Positions 9,776 to 21,142 of a stretch of DNA of 64,000 bases are shown here, in pieces. Within the stretch, counting starts at the first letter, position 1. Each line of letters opens with the position of its first letter. The DNA is from Liopterus haemorrhoidalis (taxonomy: Eukaryota; Arthropoda; Insecta; Coleoptera; Dytiscidae). Location: NCBI GenBank assembly GCA_963971575.1, contig OZ020611.1, positions 240,088,654-240,152,653 of the forward strand, in the 5' to 3' direction. Under the pieces are notes generated by a model. The model was not told the origin of the DNA and made no database searches. It was given only the letters and a program-made list of their open reading frames with translations. A program made the translations under genes and the position numbers.

Positions 9776-10435
9776 TTAATATATAAGGGGCAAGTATTGT
9801 AATCGCGAAAATTTTCGATGTCGAGATTTTGACGGATGACCACGTTTCATGGTCCAGGGAATCCAAAAAACCTATTTTCGAAGTGCCGTCCGTATGTGTG
9901 TGTGTGTGTGTGTGTGTGTGTCTGTCTGTGTGTATACACGATAACTCAAAAACGGTTTAACTTAAAGAGTTCGTTCTGGTACTAAAAAATTCTCCTATTA
10001 AATGGGAAGAACCCTATTGTTTTTTATGAAAATCGGTTGACTAGAAATGGGAGTTTACTTGTGTCGATTTTAATATTTTTGCGAATATTTAGCAACAGAA
10101 AAATATTTCGAAAAAATTTATTGAACAAAAGTTACTATAAATGCAATAACTAATAACTTTTATTTGAGACGTTTTTTGATAAAACGAAAAATTTCAAAAA
10201 TTTTTTGTAAAATTATTTAAAATTAGTCTCAATTTTTTCATACTCATATGTAACGTTTCCATGGTCATGATAATTAATTCGTAACTAGTAAAGCAAGCCT
10301 TGGACAAAAATTTGTATAGAACATAATTTGATGTATTTTTGAAGATTTATCTAAATATTAATTTTTTTTTTTTTTTAATTTACATTTTTTTTAAATATTT
10401 TTTTTATGGGAGGGCAAGTCTAGCGGAGGTTTCCT
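9776..10435 (+). repeat. dispersed repeat family 2, copy 1
   Basis: It opens with TATAAGGGGCAAGTATTG, contains a GT microsatellite at 9894-9921 and the shared CGATAACTCAAAAACGG and TCGTAACTAGTAAAGC blocks, and ends in a T-rich stretch followed by GGGCAAGTCTAGCGGAGG. Related copies lie at 23.2-23.7 kb and 61.9-62.5 kb on the other strand. It has no coding capacity. Confidence 0.65.
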
Positions 10436-10944
10436 TTCGCCACTGGTTTTATTTCCCATTCAGCATTTTCTATTGGATTAGAAACAAGAGGTAATATAAA
10501 AATCTTCAATAAAATTCCATCTGGCTCATCTGTTTAAAATCCAAGTTGATATAAAACATAATGACTAGTGAAATATGGCAGGACTATAACGTAGCATTAA
10601 ATCGTTATGTTGTGATGAATTATGAGATAGGTTAAGTCATCTTTAGTTTTTTCTGACACTTGTAAGATTCTGAGAATAATTGGATGCTCGAGTTACGTTT
10701 GGACTCTGTTCAAAAACGATGAAATATTTTACACAAATACAAATAGCTCTTCGTTTTTTGCACTTTCAATTTTCCTCAGAAATTACAAAAATAGATATAA
10801 AACGTAGTTATGACATTTGTTCAGCAGTAATAAAATTAATGTTTCGGAATATTTAAGACTGGATTTTATGGCCCTTGTGATGAACTTGGCAAAACCAGTT
10901 TGGCGCCTACATCACCAGATGCTCTTCGCTATTGGAACTGTATA
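10436..10944. other. no identified content
   Basis: I find nothing recognisable here. Weak mariner similarity begins only at the right edge. Confidence 0.5.
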
Positions 10945-11190
10945 TGTTTTTTGGACCAGTTAGTCACCGGCGACGAAATATGAATAAAATACGGTAATCC
11001 AGTCAGGAAATAGGTTAACCGTTTGCCCTACGAGAAAGTCCTACTTGTTCCAAGGTCTAGAATCCTTCAACAAAAGAAAATGTTTTGCATCTGGTGGGAT
11101 AGAAGAGGACCTGTACATGATGAGCTTCTTTCACCTTGCCAAATAATTACCCCTGATGTTTAATGTGAGCTGTCATGATTAGATACAGAA
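10945..11190 (+). pseudogene. mariner transposase central fragment
   Basis: The frame reads LVTGDEI, a stop in place of Lys/Trp, then YGNPVRK, and after a frame change MFCIWWDRRGPVHDELLSPCQIITPD. These are the mariner blocks around the first catalytic D (TGDEKW in active enzymes) and the following CIWWD strand. At least two stops disrupt it. The second and third aspartates are absent. Confidence 0.7.
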
Positions 11191-11257
11191 ATCAAGAAAC
11201 AACTATCTCCTAGGGATACGCGTACCGCAGTTTGGGAACCGCTGTCTATTATATACA

Positions 11258-11434
11258 TGATAAACGCTTTATAGCGTTTGTAATAATATCAATTAAAACA
11301 CACAAATCCAAGCACAAATATGCATTTATTACAACGTCTATTTACAATCTGTCACATATACATATGTCATCATGTTATGGTTGCTAACGTAACATATTAC
11401 AAAGGATGTCCAAGAACTAATTCTGATCCTAACA
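11258..11434 (-). repeat. LTR (3-prime LTR if the minus strand is sense)
   Basis: A direct repeat of the segment at 14027-14202, bounded by TG and CA. It differs from its partner by a 3-bp indel near the TG end and several substitutions. Confidence 0.75.
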
Positions 11435-11635
11435 CGGCCGTCCTGATCTTGCCGCGTCCTCGCGGCGTCTACAAATTTAACTGGAAAATAAAACATCTAG
11501 CTATTCTAACACAGCCGTCCTGCTCCTGCCATGTCTTCGCGGCTCCTTCTGAATTTAAAAACTGCAAAATAAAACAGAGGAAAAGAAAACATAATGTTAG
11601 TTTTGCTCGTCTGCTTGAGGTTCCTGACTAGAATT

Positions 11636-13010
11636 TCACTGAACTCCTTGAAGTCCCTGAATATGCATCGTCAAACAAAACAAACACAACTCCTTGAGGT
11701 CCCTGACCATCCAGAGTCAACAAGACAAACACGATCATTTTAGGTCCAACAACTCCTTGAGGTCCCTAACCATCCAAAGTTCCCCTGAACTCCTTGAGGT
11801 CCCTGACCATCCAGAGTTTCCCTGAACTCCTTGAGGTCCCTGACCATCCAGAGCCAAACAAAACAAACACAACTCCTTGGGGTCCCTGACCATCTAGAGT
11901 TCCTCTGAACTCCTTGAGGTGCCTGACCATCCAGAGTCAATCAAAACAAACACAACTCCTCGAGGTCCCTGACCATCTAGAGTTCCCCAGATCACCTTGA
12001 GGTCCCTGACCATCCAGAGTCAACAAGACAAACACGATTATTTTAGGTCCAACAACTCCTTGAGGTCCCTGGCCATCCAGAGTTCCCCTGAACTCCTTGA
12101 GGTCCCTGACCATCCAAAGTTCCCCTGAACTCCTTGAGGTCCCTAACCACCCAAAAGTTCCCCTGAACTCCTTGAGGTCCCTGACCATCCAGAGCCAAAC
12201 AAAACAAACACAACTCCTTGGGGTCCCTGACCATCTAGAGTTCCTCTGAACTCCTTGAGGTCTCTGACCATCCAGAGTCAATCAAAACGAACACAACTCC
12301 TCGAGGTTCCTGACCATCTAGAGTTCCCCAGATCTCCTTGAGGTCTCTGACCATCCAGAGTCAACAAGACAAACACGATTATTTTCGGTCCAACAACTCC
12401 TTGAGGTCCCTGGCCATCCAGAATTCCCCTGAACTCCTTGAGGTCCTTGAACATCCAAAATTCCCCTGAACTCCTTGAGGTCCCTAACCATCCAAATGTT
12501 CCCCTGAACTCCTTGAGGTCCCTGACCATCCAGAGCCAAACAAAACAAACACAACTCCTTGGGGTCCCTGATCATCTAGAGTTCCTCTGAACTCCTTGAG
12601 GTCTCTGACCATCCAGAGTCAATCAAAACGAACACAACTCCTCGAGGTCCCTGACCATCTAGAGTTCCCCAGATCTCATTGAGGTCTCTGACCATCCAGA
12701 GTCAACAAGACAAACACGATTATTTTAGGTCCAACAACTCCTTGAGGTCCCTGGCCATCCAGAATTCCCCTGAACTCCTTGAGGTCCTTGACCATCCAAA
12801 GTTCCCCTGAACTCCTTGAGGTCCCTAACCATCCAGAGCCAAACAAAACAAACACAACTCCTTGGGGTCCCTGACCATCCAGAGTTCCTCTGAACTCCTT
12901 GAGGTACCTGACCATCCAGAGTCAATCAAAACACAACTCCTTGAGGTCCCTGACCATCCAGAGTTCCCCAGATCTCCTTGAGGTCCCTGTCCATCCGGAG
13001 TCAACAAAAC
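11636..13010. repeat. minisatellite, 37-bp unit with higher-order structure
   Basis: The basic unit contains CTCCTTGAGGTCCCTGACC and CATCCAGAGTTCCCCTGAA, repeated more than thirty times with variants. AACAAACACAACTCC and CAAACACGATTATTTTAGG spacers recur at 300-341 bp, which defines a higher-order repeat. On the minus strand several overlapping frames stay open through many units because the unit has no stops, and they translate to LDGQGPQGV-like strings. These are translation by-products, not proteins. Confidence 0.9.
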
Positions 13011-14026
13011 AAAAACGACCAGTGTGTCTTGCGGTACTCAACAAGCTATCAATTCTCAACTCAACTATCTATCAGTTTATTTCATTACAAGTTGTCTACA
13101 GTACCCAACAAGCTCAGTGACTATCGCTGCTTCATAATCAGTGCCTTATCATTTTGTCAAAACAATAAAATGTCTGTTACAATTTAGTCATCCTCAATTT
13201 AATCAGTTACCTTACTATTTATCTGTCAATAGACAAACGCCCGTCCATTCTGACATTTTTTTAATTTCTCTTCAATAGCTTTGGTAAAACAAATTAAATT
13301 AAGCAGAACCCTACGGTTCCTACTGTTTAGTCCTTGTTATAGTTACCCAAGAAACAAAGAACACATTAAATGAATTCATCTCCTGGCACTGAAATATGTT
13401 CTAAACCAGCTATAGGTGCAACAAAAGATCTGCGCAAGCAATACGCACAGTATTACACATCAAGTGCATCAAACTTAAAATGTGTTATTTATATTGGTAT
13501 TCTCGTCAAATATGTACAAATATGTCAAATTAGTACAGACCTAACGGCAAAACATCTTTGATATCTTTCGTCCACCTATTTTTGTCCGTACCTTTACGAT
13601 AACAAAAATATTCACACGTTTTTTATTATTGCACTTAAGAAAACTAAAATTTTTACGTTCATTTTGATTTAATACTTTATTTTTAATTTGCAACTCTGTA
13701 AAAACAATTTTAGCTCTCTGAAACTCCAAAATCTATTCTTTTTAGCATACTCATAATAATAATAAAACTCTTTGAATTACCTTGTTAAGTCTTTATCCAA
13801 AATTTCTAAATTACCAAGAACAAATTAGAAATACCATACCTCAATATTCTCTTATTATTTGGTTTCTAATTTGCGTACCACCTTTAGCGTATTCTTTATT
13901 TAACCTTTCCACTGTTATCGGAAAATTTATTTGCATCTTGTAGTGTTTTCCAGCCCTTGCTATTAGTTTTAACGAACTTTATCCAAATTCATTCAAAATT
14001 AGTTGTGGATGTAGGTATCCCACTTC

Positions 14027-14202
14027 TGATAATAAACGCTTTATAGCGTTTGTAATAATATCAATTAAAACACACAAATCCAAGCACAAATAAGCATTTA
14101 TTACAACGTCTATTTTCAACCTGTCACATATATGTCGCCATGTTATGGTTGCTAACGTAACATATTACAAAGGAAGTCCAAGAACTAGTTCTGATCCTAA
14201 CA
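14027..14202 (-). repeat. LTR (5-prime LTR if the minus strand is sense)
   Basis: Partner of 11258-11434, followed by the TACA target duplication at 14203-14206. Confidence 0.75.
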
Positions 14203-14206
14203 TACA

Positions 14207-14718
14207 TTTGATTATAAATATTTTATGTATTCAATACCAACATAAATTATTTTTAAAAACTGCTAAATCATCATAAAATCAATTTGTATTATAAACCTAC
14301 AATGCCAACCCCTCCTGCCAAAAACCACAAACCAATATTTTGTAAATTAATATTTATTATGATTTAAAATATCTTCAGTTCTCATATTCCAATGATCAAA
14401 AGAATTAAAATATAAAATTCGCAAAAATAAACAAATATCCGGTCGTTTTAAAATACACGGGAAGATATGATAAAAGTATGGCTGTGTGCCAAGCCAGCGC
14501 CAAAACCACGTCATACCGCGTCATACACATAACTCATGTGATCGAGACCAGTTGTCACACAGGCTCAGACGTGATAGATGATGCAAGATGCATTACATGT
14601 TCATTTCGAGATGTTAAACCCCTTATTAATTTCACTTGACTGATTTCTATATGGAATTTTAAAAATTTGAATTATTGGATTCGTTGGGTGTATTTTTAAA
14701 TTTGAAAATTTGTCAAAG
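14207..14718. other. no identified content
   Basis: I see no genes or recognised repeats. The stretch includes a short GC-richer segment near 14490-14570. Confidence 0.5.
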
Positions 14719-15729
14719 TGACAAGTCATAGGTAATGTTTCCTTTAGATGTGTGGTGTTGGTAACCAGTTGTTGATTAAACAAGTTTCTTTAGAGCAGTG
14801 TTTTACAACCAGTGTGGCGCAACACCGTCGTGTATCACGTTTTAGTAGTAGGGTTGCCGCGAAATTAATGGATTAAATAAATTTGAATAAATAAAAATTT
14901 ATGTGAAGTGTGAATTTTCACACATTTCAGGGTTTCGCAGGTATTTAGTAGCTGAATGATGATTATTTGGGATGCCAAAACAAATTTTATGTTAAAATAT
15001 TTTTTTATTAATTTTAATTCGAATGCCTAATACCATTATTTGGGTTTCTAAATATTGACAAGTCATAGGTAATGTTTCCTTTAGATGTGTGGTGTTGGTA
15101 ACCATTTGTTTATTAAACACGTTTCTTTAGACCAGTGCTTTTCAACCAGTGTGGCACAACACCCTCGTGTATCACGATTTAGTAGTAAGGTTGCCGCGAA
15201 ATTAATGGATTAAATAAATTTGAATAAATAAAAATTTATGTGAAGTGTGAATTTTCACACATTTCAGGGATTCGCAGGTATTTAGTAGCTGAATGATGAT
15301 TATTTGGGATGCCAAAACAAATTTTATGTTAAAATATTTTTTTATTAATTTTAATTCGAATGCCTAATACCATTATTTGGGTTTCTAAATATTGACAAGT
15401 CATAGGTAATGTTTCCTTTAGATGTGTGGTGTTGGTAACCATTTGTTTATTAAACACGTTTCTTTAGACCAGTGCTTTTCAACCAGTGTGGCACAACACC
15501 CTCGTGTATCACGATTTAGTAGTAGGGTTGCCGCGATATTAATGGATTAAATAAATTTGAATAAATAAAAATTTATGTGTAGTGTGAATTTTCACACATT
15601 TCAGGGATTCGCAGGTATTTAGTAGCTGAATGATGATTATTTGGGATGCCAAAACAAATTTTATGTTAAAATATTTTTTTGTTAATTTTAATTCGAATGC
15701 CTAATACCATTATTTGGGTTTCTAAATAT
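14719..15729. repeat. 337-bp tandem array 1 (3 units)
   Basis: Units start with TGACAAGTCATAGGTAATG at 14719, 15056 and 15393, an exact 337-bp spacing. Each unit joins about 175 bp of flanking-type sequence to the HINE 3-prime end, including its hairpin. The flank part of the first unit carries clearly more substitutions than those of units 2 and 3, which are nearly identical. Confidence 0.9.
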
Positions 15730-16554
15730 TTGCAGTATTTTTTTTTTATATAGCAAGGTTCATTAATATTTTGAAAATTGCGCCTACGGCTTCCATTGAT
15801 TGTTTAAGTCATAAACCCGCCCCTCTGATTTCGTATACATTCAAACATAGAATTAAATTATAATTTCAACACTTCCCACTGGTTATTAAATTCACGCTTT
15901 TAAAAATTAAATGCAACATTTGCCAAAACATAACTAGAATTATGACAAAATAATTTAAACAAAATAAAAATGCAAAAAAAAACAGAAAATAAAAATTGAC
16001 GGGAATCGAACAGTAATTTGCAACTTACTTCACTCGTTTACTGTGTTAAATAGCAGATCGAATATTTTACATATTTTAGTTAAAAACACAAAAAATGCGT
16101 TATTTTCCGAAAACATAATCTGATCAAAAATTCCTGTTGTACTATTCCAGTTCACACCAATGTACATTACTTAGAATTTTTTTAGATTTTTAGTTTAAAC
16201 CATCTGGGCACATTTTTTTTTTGCACAATTTTGGCAAAAATCGAGTCAAAATAATTTATTTTGCAAAAATAAAATTTTGATCGTTAATCTACGTATTAAG
16301 GGCTTTCATTTGATACCCTATCCAGAATTTTTAAAAAATATTTTTTTTCGGTGAGCACATATTTGTTTATATTTTTAGGGGGATATGTTTTTTAGATGTT
16401 TTGGTATTTTTCTTATGTGCGGGTCAACGACTTGTATAAGCATGCTAAATTTCAACTCTCTAGGTTTAGCCCTTTGGCTACAATTTTTACCGAACAGACA
16501 GACAGACGACAAAATGACGGTATAAAGGTTTTTTGGTCATACCTACAAAACCCT
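14896..16554 (-). mobile_element. HINE-like element with tandemly repeated 3-prime ends
   Basis: From the 5-prime terminus at 16554 (ACCTACAAAACCCT) the element reads leftward through a CAGA tract, the conserved blocks and a shortened tRNA-like remnant, to the 3-prime end. That end is then repeated twice more with captured flank between repeats. It sits directly beside the LINE fragment at 16.57 kb. Confidence 0.75.
15997..16040 (-). other. tRNA-like module remnant (lineage 1, A-box deleted)
   Basis: The B-box TGTTCGATTCCC (16001-16012) remains, but about 45 bp including the A-box are missing relative to the copy at 3.66 kb. The flanks CAGTAAACGAGTG and CCCGTCAATTTT are conserved. Confidence 0.55.
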
Positions 16555-16570
16555 AAAAAGCATACAAAAT

Positions 16571-17690
16571 GTAAGGTTTTCTTATACGTTCATGCCGCTA
16601 TTTTCAGAATCCTTTGTCTATTATGACACTTTATAAAACGTTGGTTAGAAGTCAGCTTGAATTTGCAACCATTTGTTGGTTCCCCCAATATTTTGTCTAT
16701 CTCAGTGGTACTCAACCTGGTCCACTCCCTGGTAGGAATTTTTTGGTGGGCGGTAGGGGTTTTGTCGAATGCTGGCTACTTTCCGTTTTTTTCTTTTAAT
16801 TTAATTGACGTTTTAAAAACATTAAAATGGAAATTATTAAAGTATTATTTAAAAAAATTTCATAGCATTATTGAAAAACATTTTCATTAAGTTTTCATAA
16901 AATTCTTTACTGTTTATGGTTAAATTTCTCAAAATATACAATTGCCACGTTTTGGTGCATGTATATTTGTTGTGTTTAATAATAAGAGATGATGCAGTAA
17001 GTTGTTTTATAAAGATTTTTGCAGGTAAATTTTGCGAAAGTACTTGGCGCGAAGATATTATTATTATACAACAGGTGGGCGGTATGAAAATTTTTCTACC
17101 AATAGAGATGCTAAAGTGGGCGGTAGGTATGAAAAGATTGAGTACCTCTGGTCTATCTTAACAGAATTCAAGTTGCACAAAATAAATTTACTTATATCAT
17201 GAATAGAAAATTTTCTACTTTCAATGTTAATTTACACTTGAAAAACGACGTTAAACAACGGATCTAGTATTCTTGTACAAGATTATGAATGGTTTGGTAG
17301 ATTGCTCGGAACTAGTTCACAAAATCTCGTTAAGGGTACCTAACTACTCAATTAGAAATTTTCAACTTTTTTCTGGGGCACCAACTCGGACTAACTATTA
17401 TTTAAACTCTAGTATGAATAGAGTATCTATTTTGCATAACTTTTACTCTGATCTTCCTGATTTTCCAGACATATTTAGCACGTCACTTGTAAGTTTTAAA
17501 AAGAAAATTTCAAATTTAATTTAATTATACACTCTTGTCAATTTCTTTATGTAAGATTCTAGCCCTAAGTTTATACTACAGATGATTTTTTGTTTTTGTA
17601 ATTTTGTGTTGTATGTAGTGCCAAACCTGTAATTGGGACAACTTGTCCTGTTGGTTTGGCCTAATAAATAAAATAAAAATAAAAATACAA
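16571..17690 (+). pseudogene. LINE reverse transcriptase C-terminal fragment, split by a hAT MITE
   Basis: The 5-prime part reads TLYKTLVRSQLEFATICWF up to 16694. After removal of the MITE and one copy of its 8-bp duplication the frame continues seamlessly as VYLNRIQVAQNKFTYIM, the conserved C-terminal region of Jockey/CR1-like LINEs. A stop and frame change near 17262 precede LYKIMNGLVDCSELV and the ISTSLVSFKKKI-type end at 17523. The 3-prime region ends in an AATAAATAAAATAAAA tail near 17665-17690. The upstream catalytic motifs are absent. Confidence 0.8.
16703..17150. mobile_element. hAT MITE, 448 bp
   Basis: Termini are CAGTGGTACTCAA and, inverted, CAGAGGTACTCAA. Perfect 8-bp duplications GTCTATCT flank it (16695-16702 and 17151-17158). 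The interior contains repeated GTGGGCGGTA motifs and no transposase. Excision in silico restores the LINE frame. Confidence 0.93.
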
Positions 17691-17737
17691 GAAATTATTG
17701 TAATATTTGTTTAACAGATGTTTAATACATTTTTTAA

Positions 17738-17831
17738 ATAAATTTAGAATTCAACAGGTTGCACATTTAAAGTATCTTGAACTTACACAAGACAAAAAAT
17801 TTGGCTACACAGTTTAGTTTAATGTCATTTT
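17738..17831. repeat. direct repeat H, left copy
   Basis: The stretch from TTTTTTAAATAAATTTAGAA to TTTAATGTCATTTTT recurs at about 95% identity at 21143-21240. The two copies bracket the whole HINE plus array. Confidence 0.8.
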
Positions 17832-18033
17832 TAGGATTTTGTAGGTATGACCAAAAAACCCTTATACCGTCATTTTGTCGTCTGTCTGTCTGTCTGTCTG
17901 TTCGGTAAAAATTGTAGCCTAACGGCTAAACCTAGAGAGTTGAAATTTGGCATGCTTATACAACTCTTTGACCCGCACATAGGAAAAATACTAAAACATC
18001 TAAAAAACACATCCCCACAAAAATATAAACAAA

Positions 18034-19617
18034 CTAGGGGCCTCAGCCCGGCTACGCCGGGCTTCTCCCCCTACGTTGACAAAACTCGTCGCTTCGCGAC
18101 TCGTTTTAATATAATAAGGCATTTTGCCGCAATGTCGATTATAACACTCGGGAAGTTCTAATCTATACATACAATGTTCAAAGGATTATTCAAATCAGTT
18201 AATTAATTTACGTTTGTACCATTTAAACGTAACAATAATATTTTATTTCACTATAAAGAATACATGGATTCTGAATAAAATAGAGAAAAATTAATAAAAT
18301 AGTTAAATATTATTGCATATGATTCACTATTAATTATGTCACTTGGAAATTTAGAAAAACTGTTGAGTAACACTGATAGATGTGAAATTTGCGGATTTTC
18401 GTTGTAATAATATATTCGTTGTAGTAATATTTTACGTTATTAAATTTAGTATTTTGTTTAACTATTTAAAAAGGTATTTATAATTTTCAGTTTTTTTGAA
18501 AATAATTTGGTTTACATGTAAATATATTATAGTCGTTTTTTAATTTATTTAATCACTAAAATTTCACCTATACTTGTTATAATTCAGTAATGCGAAGGAA
18601 TTGCCTCCTAAATTTGAATGTCGATAGTTGTTTCGTTGTGCGAGAGAGGCGCTGATGAATACTTTTATCATAAATTTTTTTGAAATACGTCTTAAAATTA
18701 GCTTTTTTATTGCAAAAAAAACAGCGGAAGACCTTCATGATGATAAAAAAACACTTTCATCCTATAGTAATCAATTATATAAAGAAATAAGATATTAAAA
18801 TGACATCTGGGTATTTTATACTTCAAGATTTAACACAATTAAAATTACGCGATTACTAAATATCGAATATTATTCTGTCTTATCTATCCTCCTAATACAC
18901 TCTACTTTATACTTTCGTTAATATAGTTAGTAAAATAGTTAATAACATACAGTTTCCAGAATTAAAATAACAAAACTACTTAACACATCTATCCTCACCT
19001 TGAAAACTTATTTGAACGTATTCTACAGATAGGTTTAACATTTAAAACGTTCGAACGACCCTTAAAATATATTTTGATAACTCAAAACTGATTCTTACTT
19101 TCTTAATTCTTACTTTCTTTTCCGTTTAATAGCATTTGTAACTGAAGACAATTTTATGATCAGCAAAAGTTTTCAAAATTTATGAAAATGTGTTAAAACC
19201 TTAAAAAACTGCATTATCTTTATCAACTCTTATGTATTTTTTACACATTTCATCAATTTTATTAATAAAATACCTTCAACTGTAGTTTTTCAATTCAGTT
19301 TTGGTCTGAAATCGCCTCCTAAATAGTAGAAATATGAATAAACATCTTTTATCGTCTGATACAACCTATCCGTGCCCATTGCTCGGCACGGATCGGTGAC
19401 AATCAACGCCACGGTTTCGAGGAAAAAATGCATGATTTTTATCAATATAAATTAGTCAGTACCCCCTGTCGAAATAAAATTAAGCCTAAGCACTAAAAAA
19501 ATATCACGCGGATAAGACAGCGGTTCATTTTCCTCTCTCAGCGTTACCGAAAAAATGAAGATACACCAGAAGTTGAATAGAACATACATACCAACACTTG
19601 TACAATATAATAGTAGA
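18034..19617 (-). mobile_element. non-autonomous Helitron, 1584 bp
   Basis: Read on the minus strand it starts TCTACTATTATATTG and ends GAGGCCCCTAG. The end is preceded by a perfect hairpin, AGCCCGGC-GTA-GCCGGGCT (18045-18063), about 10 nt before the CTAG terminus. The host bases are A before TC and T after CTAG, the A|T target of classical Helitrons, with no duplication. No Rep or helicase domain is encoded. A second stem, CGAGTCGCGAAGCGACGAG, lies just upstream of the terminal hairpin. Confidence 0.88.
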
Positions 19618-19963
19618 TATAAGATCATCGAAAAAAAAAAATGTTTTACAATTCTGTGTAGGGTATCAAATGAAAGCCCTTGGTACATGGATTAACGATC
19701 AAAATTTTATTTTTGCAAAATAAATTATTTTGGAGAGATTTTTGCCAAAATTGTGCAAAAAAAAAATTTGTCCCACACCCTGTAGCCCAGATGGTTTAAA
19801 CTAAAAATCTGAAAAATTCTAAGTAATGTACATTGGTGTGAACCGGAATAGTACAACAGGAATTTATGATCAGATTATGTTTTCGGAAAATAACACATTT
19901 TTTGTGTTTTTAACTAAAATATGTAAAATATTTAATCCGCTATTTAACATAGTAAACGAGTGA

Positions 19964-20040
19964 ACCTACGTAGTACAGTGGTAACGTCGTCGCTTCGTGA
20001 GTTGAAACTACTGTAAGAAACTACTGTTCGAATTTCGTCA
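19964..20040 (+). other. tRNA-like module (lineage 1)
   Basis: A-box-like TAGTACAGTGG at 19971-19981 and B-box-like TGTTCGAATTT at 20025-20035, then a T-rich tract. It shares GGTAACG and CGCTTCGT with the 3.66-kb module, but carries a short internal duplication of an AAACTACTGT-like segment before the B-box. Confidence 0.55.
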
Positions 20041-20310
20041 ATTTTTATTTTTTCTGTTTGTGTTTTTTGCATTTTTATTTTGTTTAAATTATTTTGCCAA
20101 ATTCTAGTTATATTTTGGCAAATGTTGCATATAATTTTTAAAAACGTAAATTTAATAACCAGTGGGAAGTGTTGAAATTATAATTAAATTCTATGTTTGA
20201 ATGTATACGAAATCAGAGGGGCGGAGTTTATGACTTAAACAACCAATGGAAGCCGTAGGCGCAATTTTCAAAATATTAATGAACCTTGCTATATAAAAAA
20301 AATACTGCAA

Positions 20311-21141
20311 ATATTTAGAAACCCAAATAAAGGTATTAGGCATTCGAATTAAAATTAATAAAAAAATATTTTAACATAAAATTTGTTTTGGCATCCTAAA
20401 TAATCATCATTCAACTACTAAATACCTGCGAAACCCTGAAATGTGTGAAAATTCACACTTCACATAAATTTTTATTTATTCAAATTTATTTAATCCATGA
20501 ATTTCGCGGCAACCCTACTACTAAATCGTGATACACGAGGGTGTTGCGCCACACTGGTTGAAAAGCACTGGTCTAAAGAAACGTGTTTAATAAACAACTG
20601 GTTACCAACACCACACATCTAAAGGAAACATTACCTATGACTTGTCAATATTTAGAAACCCAAATAATGGTATTAGGCATACGAATTAAAATTAATAAAA
20701 AAATATTTTAACATAAAATTTGTTTTGGCATCCCAAATAATCATCATTCAGCTACTAAATACCTGCGAAACCCTGAAATGTGTGAAAATTCACACTTCAC
20801 ATAAATTTTTATTTATTCAAATTTATTTAATCCATGAATTTCGCGGCAACCCTACTACTAAATCGTGATACACGAGGGTGTTGCGCCACACTGGTTGAAA
20901 AGCACTGGTCTAAAGAAACGTGTTTAATAAACAACTGGTTACCAACACCACACATCTAAAGGAAACATTACCTATGACTTGTCAATATTTAGAAACCCAA
21001 ATAATGGTATTAGGCATTGGAATTAAAATTAATAAAAAAATATTTTAACATAAAATTTGTTTTGGCATTCCAAATAATCATCATCCACTTACTAAATGCC
21101 TGCGAAACCCTGAAATGTCTGAATATTCACACTTCACATAA
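20311..21141. repeat. 337-bp tandem array 2 (2.5 units)
   Basis: The unit is the reverse complement of array 1. Unit boundaries (the end of ACTTGTCA) fall at 20647 and 20984, again exactly 337 bp apart. The captured flank inside the units is nearly identical to that of array 1 units 2 and 3, so both arrays descend from one event. Confidence 0.9.
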
Positions 21142-21142
21142 T

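Larger units (their letters stand above)
11258..14202 (-). mobile_element. non-autonomous LTR retrotransposon filled with a minisatellite
   Basis: Two direct repeats of 176-177 bp start TG and end CA, and TACA flanks both sides (11254-11257 and 14203-14206), a 4-bp target duplication. On the minus strand each repeat starts TGTTAGGATCAGAAC and contains AATAAATGC, a plausible polyadenylation signal, so the minus strand is the likely sense. No gag, protease, reverse transcriptase or integrase frame is visible, only a short M-Q-I-N-F-P start near 13937 that faintly resembles a Copia-type gag beginning. The interior is mostly the minisatellite at 11.6-13.0 kb. No convincing primer-binding site or polypurine tract was found. 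Confidence 0.75.
17833..21141 (+). mobile_element. HINE-like element carrying a Helitron and a 3-prime tandem array
   Basis: The 5-prime end AGGATTTTGTAGGTATGACC and CTGT tract (17833-18033) are followed by a 1.58-kb Helitron. The HINE resumes at 19618 with TATAAGATCATCGAAAA, the position where other copies read on from AAATATAAACAAA. It continues through the tRNA-like module and the 3-prime end, which then repeats in a 337-bp array to 21141. Confidence 0.75.

Noticed and set aside
11740..13007. Collagen-like or elastic-like proteins (LDGQGPQGV repeats)
   Set aside because: Minisatellite translation only. Several overlapping frames are equally open and none has a plausible start or context.
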